DNA of 64,000 nucleotides from Candidatus Jordarchaeales archaeon (GTDB lineage: Archaea > Asgardarchaeota > Jordiarchaeia > Jordiarchaeales > Freyrarchaeaceae). Both the position numbers and the translations under genes were made by a program. The stretch covers positions 778,499 to 842,498 of the forward strand of contig JAWAHN010000001.1 in assembly GCA_038889235.1 (NCBI GenBank). The letters run 5' to 3'. How positions within the stretch are numbered: the first letter of the stretch is position 1; each line of letters opens with the position of its first letter. The notes below the pieces were generated by a model. The model was not told the DNA's origin. It worked only from the letters and a program-made list of their open reading frames with translations, and made no database searches. Shown in pieces: positions 36,354 to 45,738 of the stretch.

Positions 36354-37729
36354 CCCCTTTCAAAAATTCTCAGTACTTCATCTAATTTCGGCATGCTTTC
36401 TTTCAAGTTTGCTTTTTGAGCTGCAGCAACACTTGTTGCGATGCCGAAACGGGCACTTTCAGCCAATCCGTTTCCATCAAGTATGGATTTTATAAAACCT
36501 GCTAAGAAAGCGTCTTTGGCCCTTTTCCCATCTAAAACATCTGCGTTAATCCCTTCTACGTCTATCTTTCCTTTTTCAATGTAAATTGTGCAACCTTTCT
36601 TTATTCCTTTAAAGACAACCACGCATCGTAATCCTTGTTCGAAAAGACGCGAAATTTCGCCTGCATCTTTTGACAGTATATTCCAGCCCTTTTCTCCTAA
36701 GACTAAGAAGTCAGTGTTCCTTAGCATTCCTTCAACGTTTTTGAAGCCGCTTTCGAGAAGAAACGTCGCGGGTCTGTAGAAAACTTTCACTCCGCTCGCC
36801 TTAGCATAGCTGGCAAGCAACTCACCTATTTCCTTAAACACTTCGCAGATGCAAATAGCCTTAGAGTTTTTTATCAGGTCCCAGTTCACTTCTCTAGGGT
36901 CCGAAAGTGACAAAGCAGTCTTCGCAGTTGCCGTAACATAAATCCTTTTCTGTCCTTTCTCGAAAATTGTTAAAGTCATTGGGGTGTATAGTTTATGGTC
37001 AATCACGAGGTTCGACGTGTCAACCCCCTCATTTAATAGGTGGCTTATTATCTGCCATCCCAACATATCGCCGCCGATTTTCCCCGCAAAACTTACTTTC
37101 ACATTAAGTCTTGAAAGGGCTATGGCAACATTTCCACCAGAACCACCCATGGTTTCTTGAAAGTCGTAGAGGAGGTTAAGAGTAGAAGAGGTCTGCTCAC
37201 TATAAAGGAGGTAGTCCACTGATGCGACGCCGTAGACCACAACTTCTGGCTTAAATGAAGCCTTTTGAAATTTAGCTAGACTGGTTGCAACGGCTACAGA
37301 GAAAGCCTCTTTGAGTCTTTCAACACCCATACCTTTTTTGAGACAAAGCTCTGCTATGTTGTTCAGGTAGGATTTGAGTAATTCTTCTAAGACTTTCTCT
37401 AAATCTGTCGATGGAAGACGCCTTTTAAACATCAGAAGAAGCCAGCGACCAACGTTGGTGGGTTTATACCATATGACGTATTTTCCTTCTTCAAGCTTGT
37501 ATTCTTTTTCTAAAACGCCTAGTCGAACCAAATTCTTCAAATGAGAGATGACGGTCTTATTGGAGTGCCTTAGCTGTCTTATTATGTCCTTCTGCGTCTG
37601 GACGCCGCGGTCAATTTTTTCCAGTATTTCAAGGGATATGGGTGACCCGAATACCTCCAGTAGGAAAGTTTTTAATTCGTAAGGGTTCGCGGGAAGGAAT
37701 AGGAGGTATGGCCAGTTCTCACCCATCAC
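36350..37729 (-). CDS. Winged-helix / PfkB carbohydrate-kinase fusion
   Basis: This 459-residue protein joins two domains. Residues about 20-105 form an ArsR-like winged helix (TQKDIIRQLRHSNKTVISHLKNLVRLGVLEKEY split over helices). Residues about 160-459 form a ribokinase/PfkB domain (VVVYGVASVDYLL, MGGSGGNVAIALSRLNVKVSFAGKIG). The PfkB C-terminal anion-hole motif, normally DTxGAGD, is altered to VLDGKRAKDAFLAGF. The Asp before AF is kept, but the Gly-Ala-Gly is lost. It may be a sugar- or nucleoside-sensing regulator, or an unusual kinase. It lies between mptD and mptE with overlaps on both sides. GTG 37729 or ATG 37726 is the start. Confidence 0.87.
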   Translation of the reverse strand: MMGENWPYLLFLPANPYELKTFLLEVFGSPISLEILEKIDRGVQTQKDIIRQLRHSNKTVISHLKNLVRLGVLEKEYKLEEGKYVIWYKPTNVGRWLLLMFKRRLPSTDLEKVLEELLKSYLNNIAELCLKKGMGVERLKEAFSVAVATSLAKFQKASFKPEVVVYGVASVDYLLYSEQTSSTLNLLYDFQETMGGSGGNVAIALSRLNVKVSFAGKIGGDMLGWQIISHLLNEGVDTSNLVIDHKLYTPMTLTIFEKGQKRIYVTATAKTALSLSDPREVNWDLIKNSKAICICEVFKEIGELLASYAKASGVKVFYRPATFLLESGFKNVEGMLRNTDFLVLGEKGWNILSKDAGEISRLFEQGLRCVVVFKGIKKGCTIYIEKGKIDVEGINADVLDGKRAKDAFLAGFIKSILDGNGLAESARFGIATSVAAAQKANLKESMPKLDEVLRIFERG

Positions 37730-38117
37730 TAGGATCCTCCTCGATTCTTTCTATAAACATGAGGGGATATTTAAGCTCTGGAACATACTTCATTCCTGCG
37801 GAAACCTTTGTTCGCCCATATTTTACTACTAACCTGACTGATAGATTTTTACCGTCGAGTTCAGTGTAGCCGTATTTGTTTAATTCATCATCCTGCGGCA
37901 GTTTAATTTCAACGTGTACGGATTCAACGTAAGGTTGGCAGGAAACGGCTGTCTCTATTGCCCTTTCTATTGCCGAAATATTGTTCCTTGATAAAGGAAC
38001 ACCTGTGAATTGATGATAAATTGCCCCTAGTTTTATTCCTGCTTCGAAAACAGCTCTATCCCTGTCTGAAACGTTGCTCCCAAAAAAGCGCTTAACAGTA
38101 TCTTCCACGTTTTCCAC
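37719..38117 (-). CDS. mptD: Archaeal dihydroneopterin aldolase MptD
   Basis: MptD cleaves dihydroneopterin to hydroxymethyl-dihydropterin, the MptE substrate. The 132-residue protein matches the DUF372 family: DRAVFEAGIKLGAIYHQFTG, PLSRNNISAIERAIETAV and KYGRTKVSAGMKYVPELKYPLMF. It is first in the minus-strand run mptD, HTH-PfkB, mptE. Two TATA-like ATTTAAAG elements occur in the divergent region 38190-38215 that separates it from the next plus-strand gene. Confidence 0.92.
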   Translation of the reverse strand: MENVEDTVKRFFGSNVSDRDRAVFEAGIKLGAIYHQFTGVPLSRNNISAIERAIETAVSCQPYVESVHVEIKLPQDDELNKYGYTELDGKNLSVRLVVKYGRTKVSAGMKYVPELKYPLMFIERIEEDPSDG

Positions 38118-38255
38118 GGGTCTACTAACCCCCCTACGCTTTCCAGTTTAGTACATCGAATTCATCGTGTAAAATGACGCGTCTGGAAAACATTTAAAGA
38201 CGACATTTAAAGAAAGTTTCTCGAAAAGAGTGCAACATGAGAGGGTTTTCTAGTA

Positions 38256-39632
38256 ATGAGTGATCTTGAAGGATTAGTAAAAAGGCTTATCGCAAAGGGT
38301 TGGGCACGCGAACAAATTTTGGCGCAGCTTTTACAGGAGATAATGTTTTTCAAAGACATTTCAAGGGATGAGGCGGCCGCTTTTGCAGAAGCGGTTATTT
38401 CAGAGGTTGAAACTTCAATGAAAGCGATGAATGACGAGCGCGTCAGCTGGATACTTAAGCATCAGAAGGCAGGAGCTACAATGCATGACTTGGGAGTAGG
38501 GTGCAGAGGTGAAGGAGACTTCTTCGTGCACAGGCTCCTCTCTGAGATAGCAGAGATTGGAACCCCGCTTTTGCTCGGACCGAGGGCACAGGATGACGCT
38601 GGAGCAGTCGAGTACAACGGCGGCGTCATAGTAGTGGCAGTTGATGGAACGCATTCGCGCTTAACCGAGTTTCCTTTCATAGCAGGATTTCATGTGGCAA
38701 GAGCAGCCCTCAGAGACGTCTATGTTAAGGGGGCGAGGCCTGTAGCGATGTTTGTTGACCTTCACCTAGCGGATGACGGCGATGTGAGTGTGCTCTTCGA
38801 TTTTATGGGGGGAGTTAGGGCGGTTTCCGAGCTTTCAAGAGTGCCAATAGTCGCTGGTTCCACGCTTAGAGTTGGAGGGGACATGGTTATTGGAACGCGC
38901 TTCGTTTCGTGCGTCGGAGCAGTTGGAGTGGCGAAGAGCAAGGAATTCATGGCAGCAAGGAGTAAGATAAAACCTGGAGACGACATAGTAATGACGGAAG
39001 GAGCTGGAGGAGGAACCATAGCAACAACCGCGATATATGGGGGAATGCCGGAGGTTGTTTTGGAAACACTTAATGTTCAATTTATTGAGGCTTGCGAGGC
39101 TTTACTGAAAGAGGGGTTGTTTGACAAGATACACGCGGCAACCGACTGGACAAATGGTGGACTTAGGGGGGACTGTAACGAAATATGTAAGATTGCTGGA
39201 GTCGGAATGGTAATATACGAGGACAAAGTTAAGGCTCTTTTAAATAAGAAAGTGTTAGACATGCTTGAAAAATTTTCAATAGATTATCTAGGGGTCTCCA
39301 TGGATGCGCTTCTAGTTTTTACGCCTCCGGAAAACACAGACGAAGTTCTTCGCACTTTAAGGAGAGCAGGTGTCAAGAGTGACGTCATAGGACGCGTTAT
39401 TGATGAACCCAAAATGCCAATTCTAGTGAGGAATGGAGAAAAAGTACCGTTCAACGTCCTTTACAGAGAGGCAGCATACACTAAAGTGAAGAAAATTGTC
39501 GGGGAACAAGCTCCCGCTGAGAAAGAGAAACTTATGGAAGTAGCTGAGAAAGCTGCACAGAGATCCATTGAGAAAGCCAACAACGTAGTGAGATTTGTAC
39601 TCGAAAGAAGGAACACGAGACAAATAACTTAA
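38256..39632 (+). CDS. AIR-synthase-related protein (PurM/SelD superfamily, COG2144-like)
   Basis: The 458-residue protein has a PurM-like core: [19 protein letters not shown] near residue 110, [38 protein letters not shown] and [20 protein letters not shown]. An N-terminal helical domain of about 80 residues and a long C-terminal part distinguish it from PurM. Relatives include methanogen-marker and COG2144 proteins of unknown reaction. True purM is missing from the purine cluster here, but the length and motifs do not support calling this purM. It overlaps radA tail-to-tail by 4 nt. Confidence 0.82.
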   Translation: MSDLEGLVKRLIAKGWAREQILAQLLQEIMFFKDISRDEAAAFAEAVISEVETSMKAMNDERVSWILKHQKAGATMHDLGVGCRGEGDFFVHRLLSEIAEIGTPLLLGPRAQDDAGAVEYNGGVIVVAVDGTHSRLTEFPFIAGFHVARAALRDVYVKGARPVAMFVDLHLADDGDVSVLFDFMGGVRAVSELSRVPIVAGSTLRVGGDMVIGTRFVSCVGAVGVAKSKEFMAARSKIKPGDDIVMTEGAGGGTIATTAIYGGMPEVVLETLNVQFIEACEALLKEGLFDKIHAATDWTNGGLRGDCNEICKIAGVGMVIYEDKVKALLNKKVLDMLEKFSIDYLGVSMDALLVFTPPENTDEVLRTLRRAGVKSDVIGRVIDEPKMPILVRNGEKVPFNVLYREAAYTKVKKIVGEQAPAEKEKLMEVAEKAAQRSIEKANNVVRFVLERRNTRQIT

Positions 39633-40573
39633 CCGTCTACTACTCCGTCCTCAGTTATGAGGAATACTGTTTCCTGTTCTGGTAGGAAGGGGCTATCAAC
39701 GACTCTCGCTATTCGTTGGTTGCCTTTTCCTTTTCTTAAGTATATTCTGGTTGTACAGTTGTGGGCGACTATATGGCCACCGACTGGCTGTGTAGGATCA
39801 CCGAAGAATGCGTCTGGCTTAGCCATCACTTGGTTTGTTACCACAACTGCTAGGTTATATAGCTCAGCGAGCCTAAGTAGCGTGTGAAGATGTTTGTTAA
39901 GTTTTTGCTGCCGCTCAGCAAGCAAGCCTCGCCCAATATACTCAGAGCGGAAGTGGCCGACAATGCTGTCAACTACAATTAATTTAATGTTTTTTCCTTC
40001 GTTTATGAGGTCTTCGACGCTTTGAGCGAGGTAAAGCTGATGGTCAGAGTTGTATGCCCTAGCGTAAATGACTCTTTGAAGCACCTTCTTCTGATCTAGA
40101 TTAAACCTCTTTGCTATTTGGAGAAGGCGCTCCGGTCTGAAGGTTCCCTCTGTGTCGATATATACTGCTTCCCCATCCAGTCCTCCAGACTCAACCGGGA
40201 GCTGGACAGTGACAGATAATTGGTGGCATATTTGCGTTTTTCCAGTACGGAACTCTCCGAAAAGCTCAGTTATCCCTCTTGTTTCAATACCACCACCGAG
40301 AAGCTCATCTAGATTCTTACAACCAGTCGTGATTTGAGAAATCTTTTTCCTTTGCTCGAGAAATTCTTCAGCAGAGATGAAACCTATATTGACAAGTTCT
40401 CTTGCAGCTTCTATTATTTTAGCAGCAGTGCTCTCACCTATCTCTGCGGCTATCGCTATTTCTTTAGGTGTAGCGACAGCTACGGCTTCAGGAGTTCTAT
40501 ACCCAGCCTCGTAGAGTTTTTTAGCAATAGCTGGCCCAACCCCTGGGATTTCTTCCAGTGAGTCAAACGACAC
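39629..40573 (-). CDS. radA: DNA repair and recombination protein RadA
   Basis: RadA is the archaeal RecA/Rad51 recombinase. The 314-residue protein has an N-terminal helix-hairpin-helix DNA-binding domain ([19 protein letters not shown], residues 5-60) and the linker motif [19 protein letters not shown]. The ATPase core follows with Walker A in [15 protein letters not shown] and Walker B in [18 protein letters not shown]2-region residues are in [21 protein letters not shown]. No intein or intron interrupts it, although radA is a frequent intein target. Confidence 0.97.
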   Translation of the reverse strand: MSFDSLEEIPGVGPAIAKKLYEAGYRTPEAVAVATPKEIAIAAEIGESTAAKIIEAARELVNIGFISAEEFLEQRKKISQITTGCKNLDELLGGGIETRGITELFGEFRTGKTQICHQLSVTVQLPVESGGLDGEAVYIDTEGTFRPERLLQIAKRFNLDQKKVLQRVIYARAYNSDHQLYLAQSVEDLINEGKNIKLIVVDSIVGHFRSEYIGRGLLAERQQKLNKHLHTLLRLAELYNLAVVVTNQVMAKPDAFFGDPTQPVGGHIVAHNCTTRIYLRKGKGNQRIARVVDSPFLPEQETVFLITEDGVVDG

Positions 40574-40671
40574 AGAGGCACACCTCCAGATTTCAAGGAA
40601 TATATAGAGTTTCGAGGCCCTTAAATTTTTAATCGTCAGTATCGATAAAGAGCTCAGAGGGGTGTGCCTGT

Positions 40672-41334
40672 GTGGAACTAAGATTAAGTAAATTGGGATT
40701 TGAACCGAAATGCGTGTATGAAGTCATCGTTACAACACTTAACGAGGATAAAACGCTCAACGCAGCTCCAATGGGCGTCTTATTGGGGGGAGACGATATC
40801 CTAATAATGCAACCGTATATCGCCACAAGAACCTACCACAACATATCTAGGACGAGAGAGGCTGTAGTGAATATAACAGACGACATCACACTCTTCTTCA
40901 CGACAATTTTCGAGAAAGAAAAAGTAAGAGAGTTGCCTGTCTTGAAAGCAAAACACGTTTCAGTACCTATTCTAGCTGATTCCAAAGCTTATGTAGAATG
41001 TATGGTTGAAGGGGAACCTGTAGTGTATGATGGAAGAGCAAAGGTAACTTTGAGGGCGCTCGAGTGCGGACTCTTGAGCCAAAATTCTAGGCCCATTTGT
41101 AGGGCGTTCAACGTGATTTTAGAGTCGATAATACATTTTACGCGGGTAAAGTACTTAGTTGAAAAAGGTGACATAAACGGGGTGATGAAACTGTTGGAGC
41201 TGATAACATTTTACAAAGACCTTGTAAAAAGAGTATGTGGTGGAACGCGGTACGAAGAAATGATGAATAGAATTTATGAGGAAGCGTACATGAGTGCAAA
41301 AGGAATTAAGGGAACCTTGAGTATGTTTCCCTAG
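40672..41334 (+). CDS. DUF447 flavin-binding family protein
   Basis: This 220-residue protein belongs to the DUF447/COG2457 family with an FMN-binding split barrel ([41 protein letters not shown]). A C-terminal helical part follows ([22 protein letters not shown]). Relatives are common in archaea and methylotrophs that use tetrahydromethanopterin, often near its genes. That fits the mptD/mptE cluster 3 kb upstream. GTG 40672 is the start. The specific reaction is unknown. Confidence 0.85.
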   Translation: MELRLSKLGFEPKCVYEVIVTTLNEDKTLNAAPMGVLLGGDDILIMQPYIATRTYHNISRTREAVVNITDDITLFFTTIFEKEKVRELPVLKAKHVSVPILADSKAYVECMVEGEPVVYDGRAKVTLRALECGLLSQNSRPICRAFNVILESIIHFTRVKYLVEKGDINGVMKLLELITFYKDLVKRVCGGTRYEEMMNRIYEEAYMSAKGIKGTLSMFP

Positions 41335-41379
41335 GAAAATACGACTTTAGAGATAAAGTAAAGCAGAGGAGGGCAAGTT

Positions 41380-41952
41380 ATGTCGCTTGACGAAAAGACC
41401 GCAAAGAGGCTTATCCGGGTACTCCAACAAGTAGAGGATACCACCAAACTTGAGGGAGTTGCAATAGTAAATAGAGATGGGTTAAGAGTCGCTTGCGCGG
41501 AGTCGGCTAAAGTCGATGTCGACACCATTTCAACGGCTTCAGCGGCAATAATAAACACTAGTGAGACGACCGCCGCGCAGCTGGGGCATGGAAACGTTTC
41601 TGAGGTAATAATAAAGGGTGATTCAGGATACCTAATTATAACGAGAGTTGATGACCAACATTTCATGGTTGCATCAAGCAGAGACATTATGAGATTAGGG
41701 TTAAATCTCGGAATTCTTAAGAGGTACGCGCGATCTATAGCAGAACTTCTCGCACAATCAAAGGCTAAAGTAGCAGTACCACAAACGATAATAACACAAC
41801 CGATTTTGCCTCCTCCAGCAGTTAGTAGAGAAGAAACTGTCAGTGACAAGGAGGCGATCTTTGAAGCTCTAAGAGCTTTAGGGCTCGAAGACGCAGTTAC
41901 CGAAGTGCAAGTTCAAAGCAGGAAAGGAGAAGAAAGAACAGAGAGAATATGA
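41380..41952 (+). CDS. Roadblock/LC7-domain protein
   Basis: Roadblock proteins dimerise and often regulate small GTPases. The N-terminal 120 residues show the fold (RLIRVLQQVEDTTKLEGVAIV, GLRVACAESAKVDVDTISTAS, GYLIITRVDDQHFMVASS). A Pro-rich linker (about 125-150) leads to a C-terminal helix (DKEAIFEALRALGLEDAV) that could be a separate binding module. ATG 41380 follows GAGGAGGG. No partner GTPase is adjacent, so the role is unknown. Confidence 0.85.
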   Translation: MSLDEKTAKRLIRVLQQVEDTTKLEGVAIVNRDGLRVACAESAKVDVDTISTASAAIINTSETTAAQLGHGNVSEVIIKGDSGYLIITRVDDQHFMVASSRDIMRLGLNLGILKRYARSIAELLAQSKAKVAVPQTIITQPILPPPAVSREETVSDKEAIFEALRALGLEDAVTEVQVQSRKGEERTERI

Positions 41953-42035
41953 AGAAGACAGGTTTTCAGCGAGAAGTTGGGCAGCCGGCTTTCCTTAGAG
42001 GTGACTGCTTCGCTTCGTTGCATTTTAGCTCTTAA

Positions 42036-43055
42036 CTAGAGGAAAGTTGCAACTTTAGCTATGAAACAGAGTACAAGGAACAATGACAGCGCCTTTATGG
42101 ATAGCCATATGCGTTCTCCGCTTGGCTTCATAAGAGTCCACATGAAAACAAGCAGAAATGAAAGGAAGCCGACTGCGAAGTGGATGTTCGATTTTAACGC
42201 GTCAAGCAGAGGGATACCACTCATCAAATAGAGAATCATTCCAAGTGACAGACAACGCCTTTTACCTAATGCCACTGCTAATGTTCTTACTCCTGAGAGC
42301 TTATCTGCTTCATAGTCCAAGGTGGCGGTTAATGTGTAAAACGCAGCCCCCAGAAGCGTTGAGCCCAAAAAGTAGTTTAACGGAAATGTCTTTCCAAGAA
42401 TATATACCAGCGATAAGATAGAGCCGAAATAAGTCTTGAGGGAGTGCATTAAAACGTGCACTAGTGAAAGAGTAACTGAGGATAAGGATAAACCTTCGGG
42501 AGAGCTTGTGTAAACCACGTAACCTGCAACAAATGGTAAAACCGCTAAGCCTATAGTATTCCAGGTGAGGTCCAAAGGAGGTTTACTTTTAAATCTAGGC
42601 TTGTACGAATAAGTTAGAGAGAAGAAATGCCCTAACATAATTATCGCTGCAAAGATGCAGGAGACTATGAGGCCTACCAAAATGCTCACAAATGATGAAA
42701 GCAAGCTTATCCAAGCTATGTTTCTCGGTGAAATACTCCCCTCAACTATCGGGTTAACATAATCTTTCTGGTAGAAGGCGTGTTTGTCACTTTCCTGAGC
42801 GTCGGCGTAACTGTTTACATTACATCCAGAAATGGAGGCGAGAAAAATTGCAAGGTATGCTGTAAGGAAAGAGGGACTTAAGGTAAAAGTAGAAACAAGG
42901 AATTTCACTAATTGCTGGAAAAAGGAAAAAGAGCTAAAAGAAAGGAGTACTGGTGAAGCAAACGTACTCAAACTGCCAACCAGAAAGTAAGACAGAGGAA
43001 TTAACGTGAATAAGGGTCTTGTCAAGTTGTAAATTAACCTCAGCAGACGAGGCAA
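42036..43055 (-). CDS. UbiA-family prenyltransferase
   Basis: This integral membrane prenyltransferase (339 residues, about eight or nine hydrophobic segments) has both Asp-rich motifs that bind prenyl-diphosphate through Mg: NVNSYADAQESDKHA and DYEADKLSGVRT. The family includes DGGGP synthase for archaeal lipids and menaquinone or heme-side-chain enzymes, and the substrate cannot be fixed. TTG 43055 is chosen because AGAGGTGGG precedes it. The TATA at about 43100 predicts a transcript start near 43075, downstream of the more distal ATG 43085. Confidence 0.87.
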   Translation of the reverse strand: MPRLLRLIYNLTRPLFTLIPLSYFLVGSLSTFASPVLLSFSSFSFFQQLVKFLVSTFTLSPSFLTAYLAIFLASISGCNVNSYADAQESDKHAFYQKDYVNPIVEGSISPRNIAWISLLSSFVSILVGLIVSCIFAAIIMLGHFFSLTYSYKPRFKSKPPLDLTWNTIGLAVLPFVAGYVVYTSSPEGLSLSSVTLSLVHVLMHSLKTYFGSILSLVYILGKTFPLNYFLGSTLLGAAFYTLTATLDYEADKLSGVRTLAVALGKRRCLSLGMILYLMSGIPLLDALKSNIHFAVGFLSFLLVFMWTLMKPSGERIWLSIKALSLFLVLCFIAKVATFL

Positions 43056-43095
43056 CGTCCCACCTCTTGAATCCCCGCCACACATCAGTAAAGAT

Positions 43096-43106
43096 AATTT
43101 AAATAA
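43096..43106 (-). promoter_or_regulatory. TATA-like promoter of the UbiA gene
   Basis: On the minus strand, TTATTTAAATT lies about 45 nt upstream of TTG 43055. This position excludes ATG 43085 as start if transcription begins about 25 nt downstream. Confidence 0.5.
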
Positions 43107-43156
43107 GCAATTCGTGAAGCATCAAAATAAAATTAGCGATAATGACTGAAGAAAAG

Positions 43157-43165
43157 TTTTTATAC
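43157..43165 (+). promoter_or_regulatory. TATA-like promoter of the ribosomal protein operon
   Basis: TTTTTATAC preceded by GAAAAG (BRE-like purines) lies about 60 nt before rpl22, the first gene of the long ribosomal operon. Confidence 0.6.
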
Positions 43166-43223
43166 GTCGCTGATTTTGAATACCACAACATTTAGTTACG
43201 CTTAACTTATGAGGGAACTTATC

Positions 43224-43694
43224 ATGCCCAGATTTGGATACTCGATTTACGGGCTTGACCCAGCACTGACTGCAAAGGCAAGCGGGCGTGACTTGAGAAT
43301 CTCGCCTAAAGCAGCCCGTGAAATATGTAACACGATTAAAGGTATGATGTTATATGAAGCAAAAAAGCTCTTAGAGGATGTTATACACCTTAGGAGACCG
43401 ATACCTTTCAGGAGGCATAAGGGCAAGCAAGCACATAAACGTGGACTCCAGGGCTGGCATTCAGGCAGGTACCCTGTTAAGGCGGCACGAGAAATAATGA
43501 AGATTCTAGATAATGTTGAAACAAATGCCGAACAGAAAGGGTTAGATGTTGATAACTTGAGAATAATACACGCCGCGGCACATAAAGGACCTGTTATGAA
43601 GCGTTATATCCCCCGTGCTTTTGGTAGAGCTACACCTAAGTTTAGAAGGCTCACTCATGTTGAAATAGTTGTTAAAGAGGAGAGAAGCGAGTGA
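43224..43694 (+). CDS. rpl22: Ribosomal protein uL22
   Basis: This large-subunit protein lines the exit tunnel. It has 156 residues from ATG 43224, with GAGGG 7 nt upstream; ATG 43209 would add five residues. The archaeal start PRFGYSIYGLDPALTAKA, the fold segment RDLRISPKAAREICNTIKGM and the C-terminal MKRYIPRAFGRATPKFRRLTH are typical. It begins the operon here; uS19, uL2, uL23 and the other genes usually found upstream are not next to it, so that part of the classical order is broken. Confidence 0.97.
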   Translation: MPRFGYSIYGLDPALTAKASGRDLRISPKAAREICNTIKGMMLYEAKKLLEDVIHLRRPIPFRRHKGKQAHKRGLQGWHSGRYPVKAAREIMKILDNVETNAEQKGLDVDNLRIIHAAAHKGPVMKRYIPRAFGRATPKFRRLTHVEIVVKEERSE

Positions 43695-43708
43695 TTGGAG
43701 GGGCTGCT

Positions 43709-44350
43709 ATGTCAGCAAAAGCCCACTTTATCCGCAGCGCTATACAAAAAGTTGAGATTGACGAGTTCCTCTCAAAAGAGCTAAAGAAGGCGGGCTATGC
43801 GGGTGTAGAGCTCCAAAAGACAGCGCTAGGAACCAACGTGATTATTTACGCTTCCAAACCTGGGCTGGTAATTGGAAAAAGGGGTAGAAACATACAGCAA
43901 CTAACAGAGATACTAGAAAAGAGGTTTAAGGTAGAGAACCCACAGATAAGTGTTCAAGAAGTAGAGAACCCGGAGCTAAACGCACGTGTGATGGCTAACC
44001 GGCTCGCAATAGAGCTGGAGAAGGGGACAAATTACCGTAGAGCAAGCTACTTCATTTTGAAGAGGATAATGAGCGCTGGTGCACTCGGATGCGAAATTAC
44101 AGTTAGCGGAAAGTTGACGAGTCAGCGTGCCAAATACCGCAAATTTAAGCAAGGGACTCTCGTAAAATGCGGTGAGCCAGCCCAGCTGTTCGTTGACAGA
44201 GCAGTAGCCTATGCACTACTTAAACCGGGAGTTATGGGAGTAGAAGTGAAGATAATGCTGCCAAACGCCGTGCTTCCAGACAATGTGGAGTTCAAAAAAG
44301 CAGAAAAAGCTGAGGAAGTGAAAACTGGGGAAGTGAAAGAGGAAGGGTAG
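43709..44350 (+). CDS. rps3: Ribosomal protein uS3
   Basis: This small-subunit head protein has 213 residues from ATG 43709, which follows GGAGGGG; GTG 43691 is an unlikely longer start. The KH domain is visible in VIIYASKPGLVIGKRGRNIQQL. The C-terminal domain contains LGCEITVSGKLTSQRAKYRKF. The tail is rich in Lys and Glu. It follows rpl22 closely and is followed by rpl29. Confidence 0.97.
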   Translation: MSAKAHFIRSAIQKVEIDEFLSKELKKAGYAGVELQKTALGTNVIIYASKPGLVIGKRGRNIQQLTEILEKRFKVENPQISVQEVENPELNARVMANRLAIELEKGTNYRRASYFILKRIMSAGALGCEITVSGKLTSQRAKYRKFKQGTLVKCGEPAQLFVDRAVAYALLKPGVMGVEVKIMLPNAVLPDNVEFKKAEKAEEVKTGEVKEEG

Positions 44351-44360
44351 GAGGGGTAGC

Positions 44361-44600
44361 ATGAGCTACAAGATTAAAGAAATAAGGTCTTGGAGCGACG
44401 AAGAGTTAAAGAAAAAACTTGATGAGTTGAGGGCGGAGCAGCTAAACCTACGCATGATAAAGTTGCTCGGTGGATCAATCGAAAACCCTGCAAGGATAAG
44501 AAATATTAGGAGAACTATTGCAAGGATCTTGACTGTCATTAACGAAAGGAAGAGGAAGGCGGAAGTTGAGCAGAAGGAAGGTGAGCAGAAAGAAAAGTAG
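44361..44600 (+). CDS. rpl29: Ribosomal protein uL29
   Basis: This short two-helix large-subunit protein has 79 residues: EIRSWSDEELKKKLDELRAE, then LRMIKLLGGSIENPARIRNIRRTIARILTVI over the second helix. It has a longer, charged C-terminal tail ([12 protein letters not shown]) than most. The site GGAGGGG precedes ATG 44361. The last 35 bases overlap the RNase P subunit gene. Confidence 0.96.
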   Translation: MSYKIKEIRSWSDEELKKKLDELRAEQLNLRMIKLLGGSIENPARIRNIRRTIARILTVINERKRKAEVEQKEGEQKEK

Positions 44601-44958
44601 TGTAACTGCAGCAAACTTGATTAGGCATGAACTCATAGGTTTAAAAGTGAAGGTTGCGGAAAGTTTAAACAACAATCTTGTGGGGTTAACTGGGACTATA
44701 GTTGATGAAACGCGTAACACAATAAAGTTAAGATGCGAATCTGGTGAAAAAATTATTCCAAAAGAAGTTTGTATCTTCATGTTCGAGCTGCCTAATGGTA
44801 ATAAAATAGAAGTTGATGGACGATTACTAAACGGACGGCCAGAGGAAAGAATAAAAATGAAAAAACGGAAAATTGTCTGGCCGCTTACTGTTGAGAGACA
44901 ACTTAAAAAGGTAAGGTTTAACCCTGCGATGTTCGAGGTGTTGCCGCTTGACGCGTAA
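44566..44958 (+). CDS. rnp1: RNase P protein subunit Rnp1 (Pop4/Rpp29)
   Basis: This is the archaeal homologue of eukaryotic Pop4/Rpp29, a protein subunit of RNase P that trims tRNA 5-prime ends. Of 130 residues, the Sm-like barrel is visible in [34 protein letters not shown] and [16 protein letters not shown]. The start may be TTG 44566 or GTG 44581. Its position between uL29 and uS17 is the classical archaeal one; the SUI1 gene often found here in other archaea is missing. The C-terminus overlaps rps17. Confidence 0.94.
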   Translation: MSRRKVSRKKSSVTAANLIRHELIGLKVKVAESLNNNLVGLTGTIVDETRNTIKLRCESGEKIIPKEVCIFMFELPNGNKIEVDGRLLNGRPEERIKMKKRKIVWPLTVERQLKKVRFNPAMFEVLPLDA

Positions 44959-45283
44959 CATAGGTGTTGACGTTAAACCGCCACGACAAAGCTGCAATGA
45001 TCCGTACTGCCCGTTCCATGGAAAGATTTCAGTGAGAGGCATGATGTTTGAAGGCGAGGTTGTAAGCGACAAAATGCAGAGGACAGTAACCGTTGAGAGA
45101 GAATATTTGAAGTACAACTCGAAATATAAACGCTATGAAAGGAGAAGGTCTAAAATTCACGCGCATAACCCACCATGTATAGATGCTAAAAAAGGGGATA
45201 AAGTTAAAATTATGGAGTGTCGTCCCTTAAGTAAAACAGTCTCATTTGTGGTTATAGAGAAAATCTCAGAAAAAGGCGATTAA
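44948..45283 (+). CDS. rps17: Ribosomal protein uS17
   Basis: This small-subunit rRNA-binding protein has 111 residues from TTG 44948. The archaeal-type N-terminus has [16 protein letters not shown], followed by the OB-fold ([38 protein letters not shown]). It overlaps rnp1 by 11 nt and is followed by rpl14. Confidence 0.96.
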   Translation: MTRNIGVDVKPPRQSCNDPYCPFHGKISVRGMMFEGEVVSDKMQRTVTVEREYLKYNSKYKRYERRRSKIHAHNPPCIDAKKGDKVKIMECRPLSKTVSFVVIEKISEKGD

Positions 45284-45298
45284 AGGGGGTAACCTGGA

Positions 45299-45724
45299 AT
45301 GTCGAAGCGCGGTGCTGCCAAGGTACGTGTTGGAATTAAGCCTAAAGTCTCTCGTGGTTTGCCTAATGGTGCAAGGGTTCTATGTGCTGATAACTCTGGT
45401 GCTAAAGTAGTTCAGATAATATCTGTGATAGGCTACAAAGGGCGTCTAAACAGGTATCCTTCTGCAGGTGTTGGGGACATGGTATCCGTGGCGGTGAAGG
45501 ACGGAACACCTGAAATGAGAAAACAGGTTCTAAGAGCGATTGTAATTAGGCAAAGAAAGCCGTACAGGAGGAGAAGTGGTGAGTGGATACAGTTTGAAGA
45601 CAATGCAGTAGTTATAGTGTCTCCAGAAGGAGATCCAAAAGGAACAGAGATACACGGACCAGTAGCGCGGGAAGCGGCGGAAAGATGGCCTAAACTGGCA
45701 GGTATAGCTAGGATAATAGTTTAG
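45299..45724 (+). CDS. rpl14: Ribosomal protein uL14
   Basis: This large-subunit protein at the subunit interface has 141 residues. It has the family signatures [21 protein letters not shown] split over two strands and [39 protein letters not shown] follows near the C-terminus. Start ATG 45299 follows AGGGGGT. No unusual features are seen. Confidence 0.97.
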   Translation: MSKRGAAKVRVGIKPKVSRGLPNGARVLCADNSGAKVVQIISVIGYKGRLNRYPSAGVGDMVSVAVKDGTPEMRKQVLRAIVIRQRKPYRRRSGEWIQFEDNAVVIVSPEGDPKGTEIHGPVAREAAERWPKLAGIARIIV

Positions 45725-45738
45725 ATAGGTGATTAGAC

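Noticed and set aside
38256-39632. Calling this gene purM
   Set aside because: It is about 110 residues longer than PurM and has a different N-terminal domain; it fits COG2144-like relatives better.
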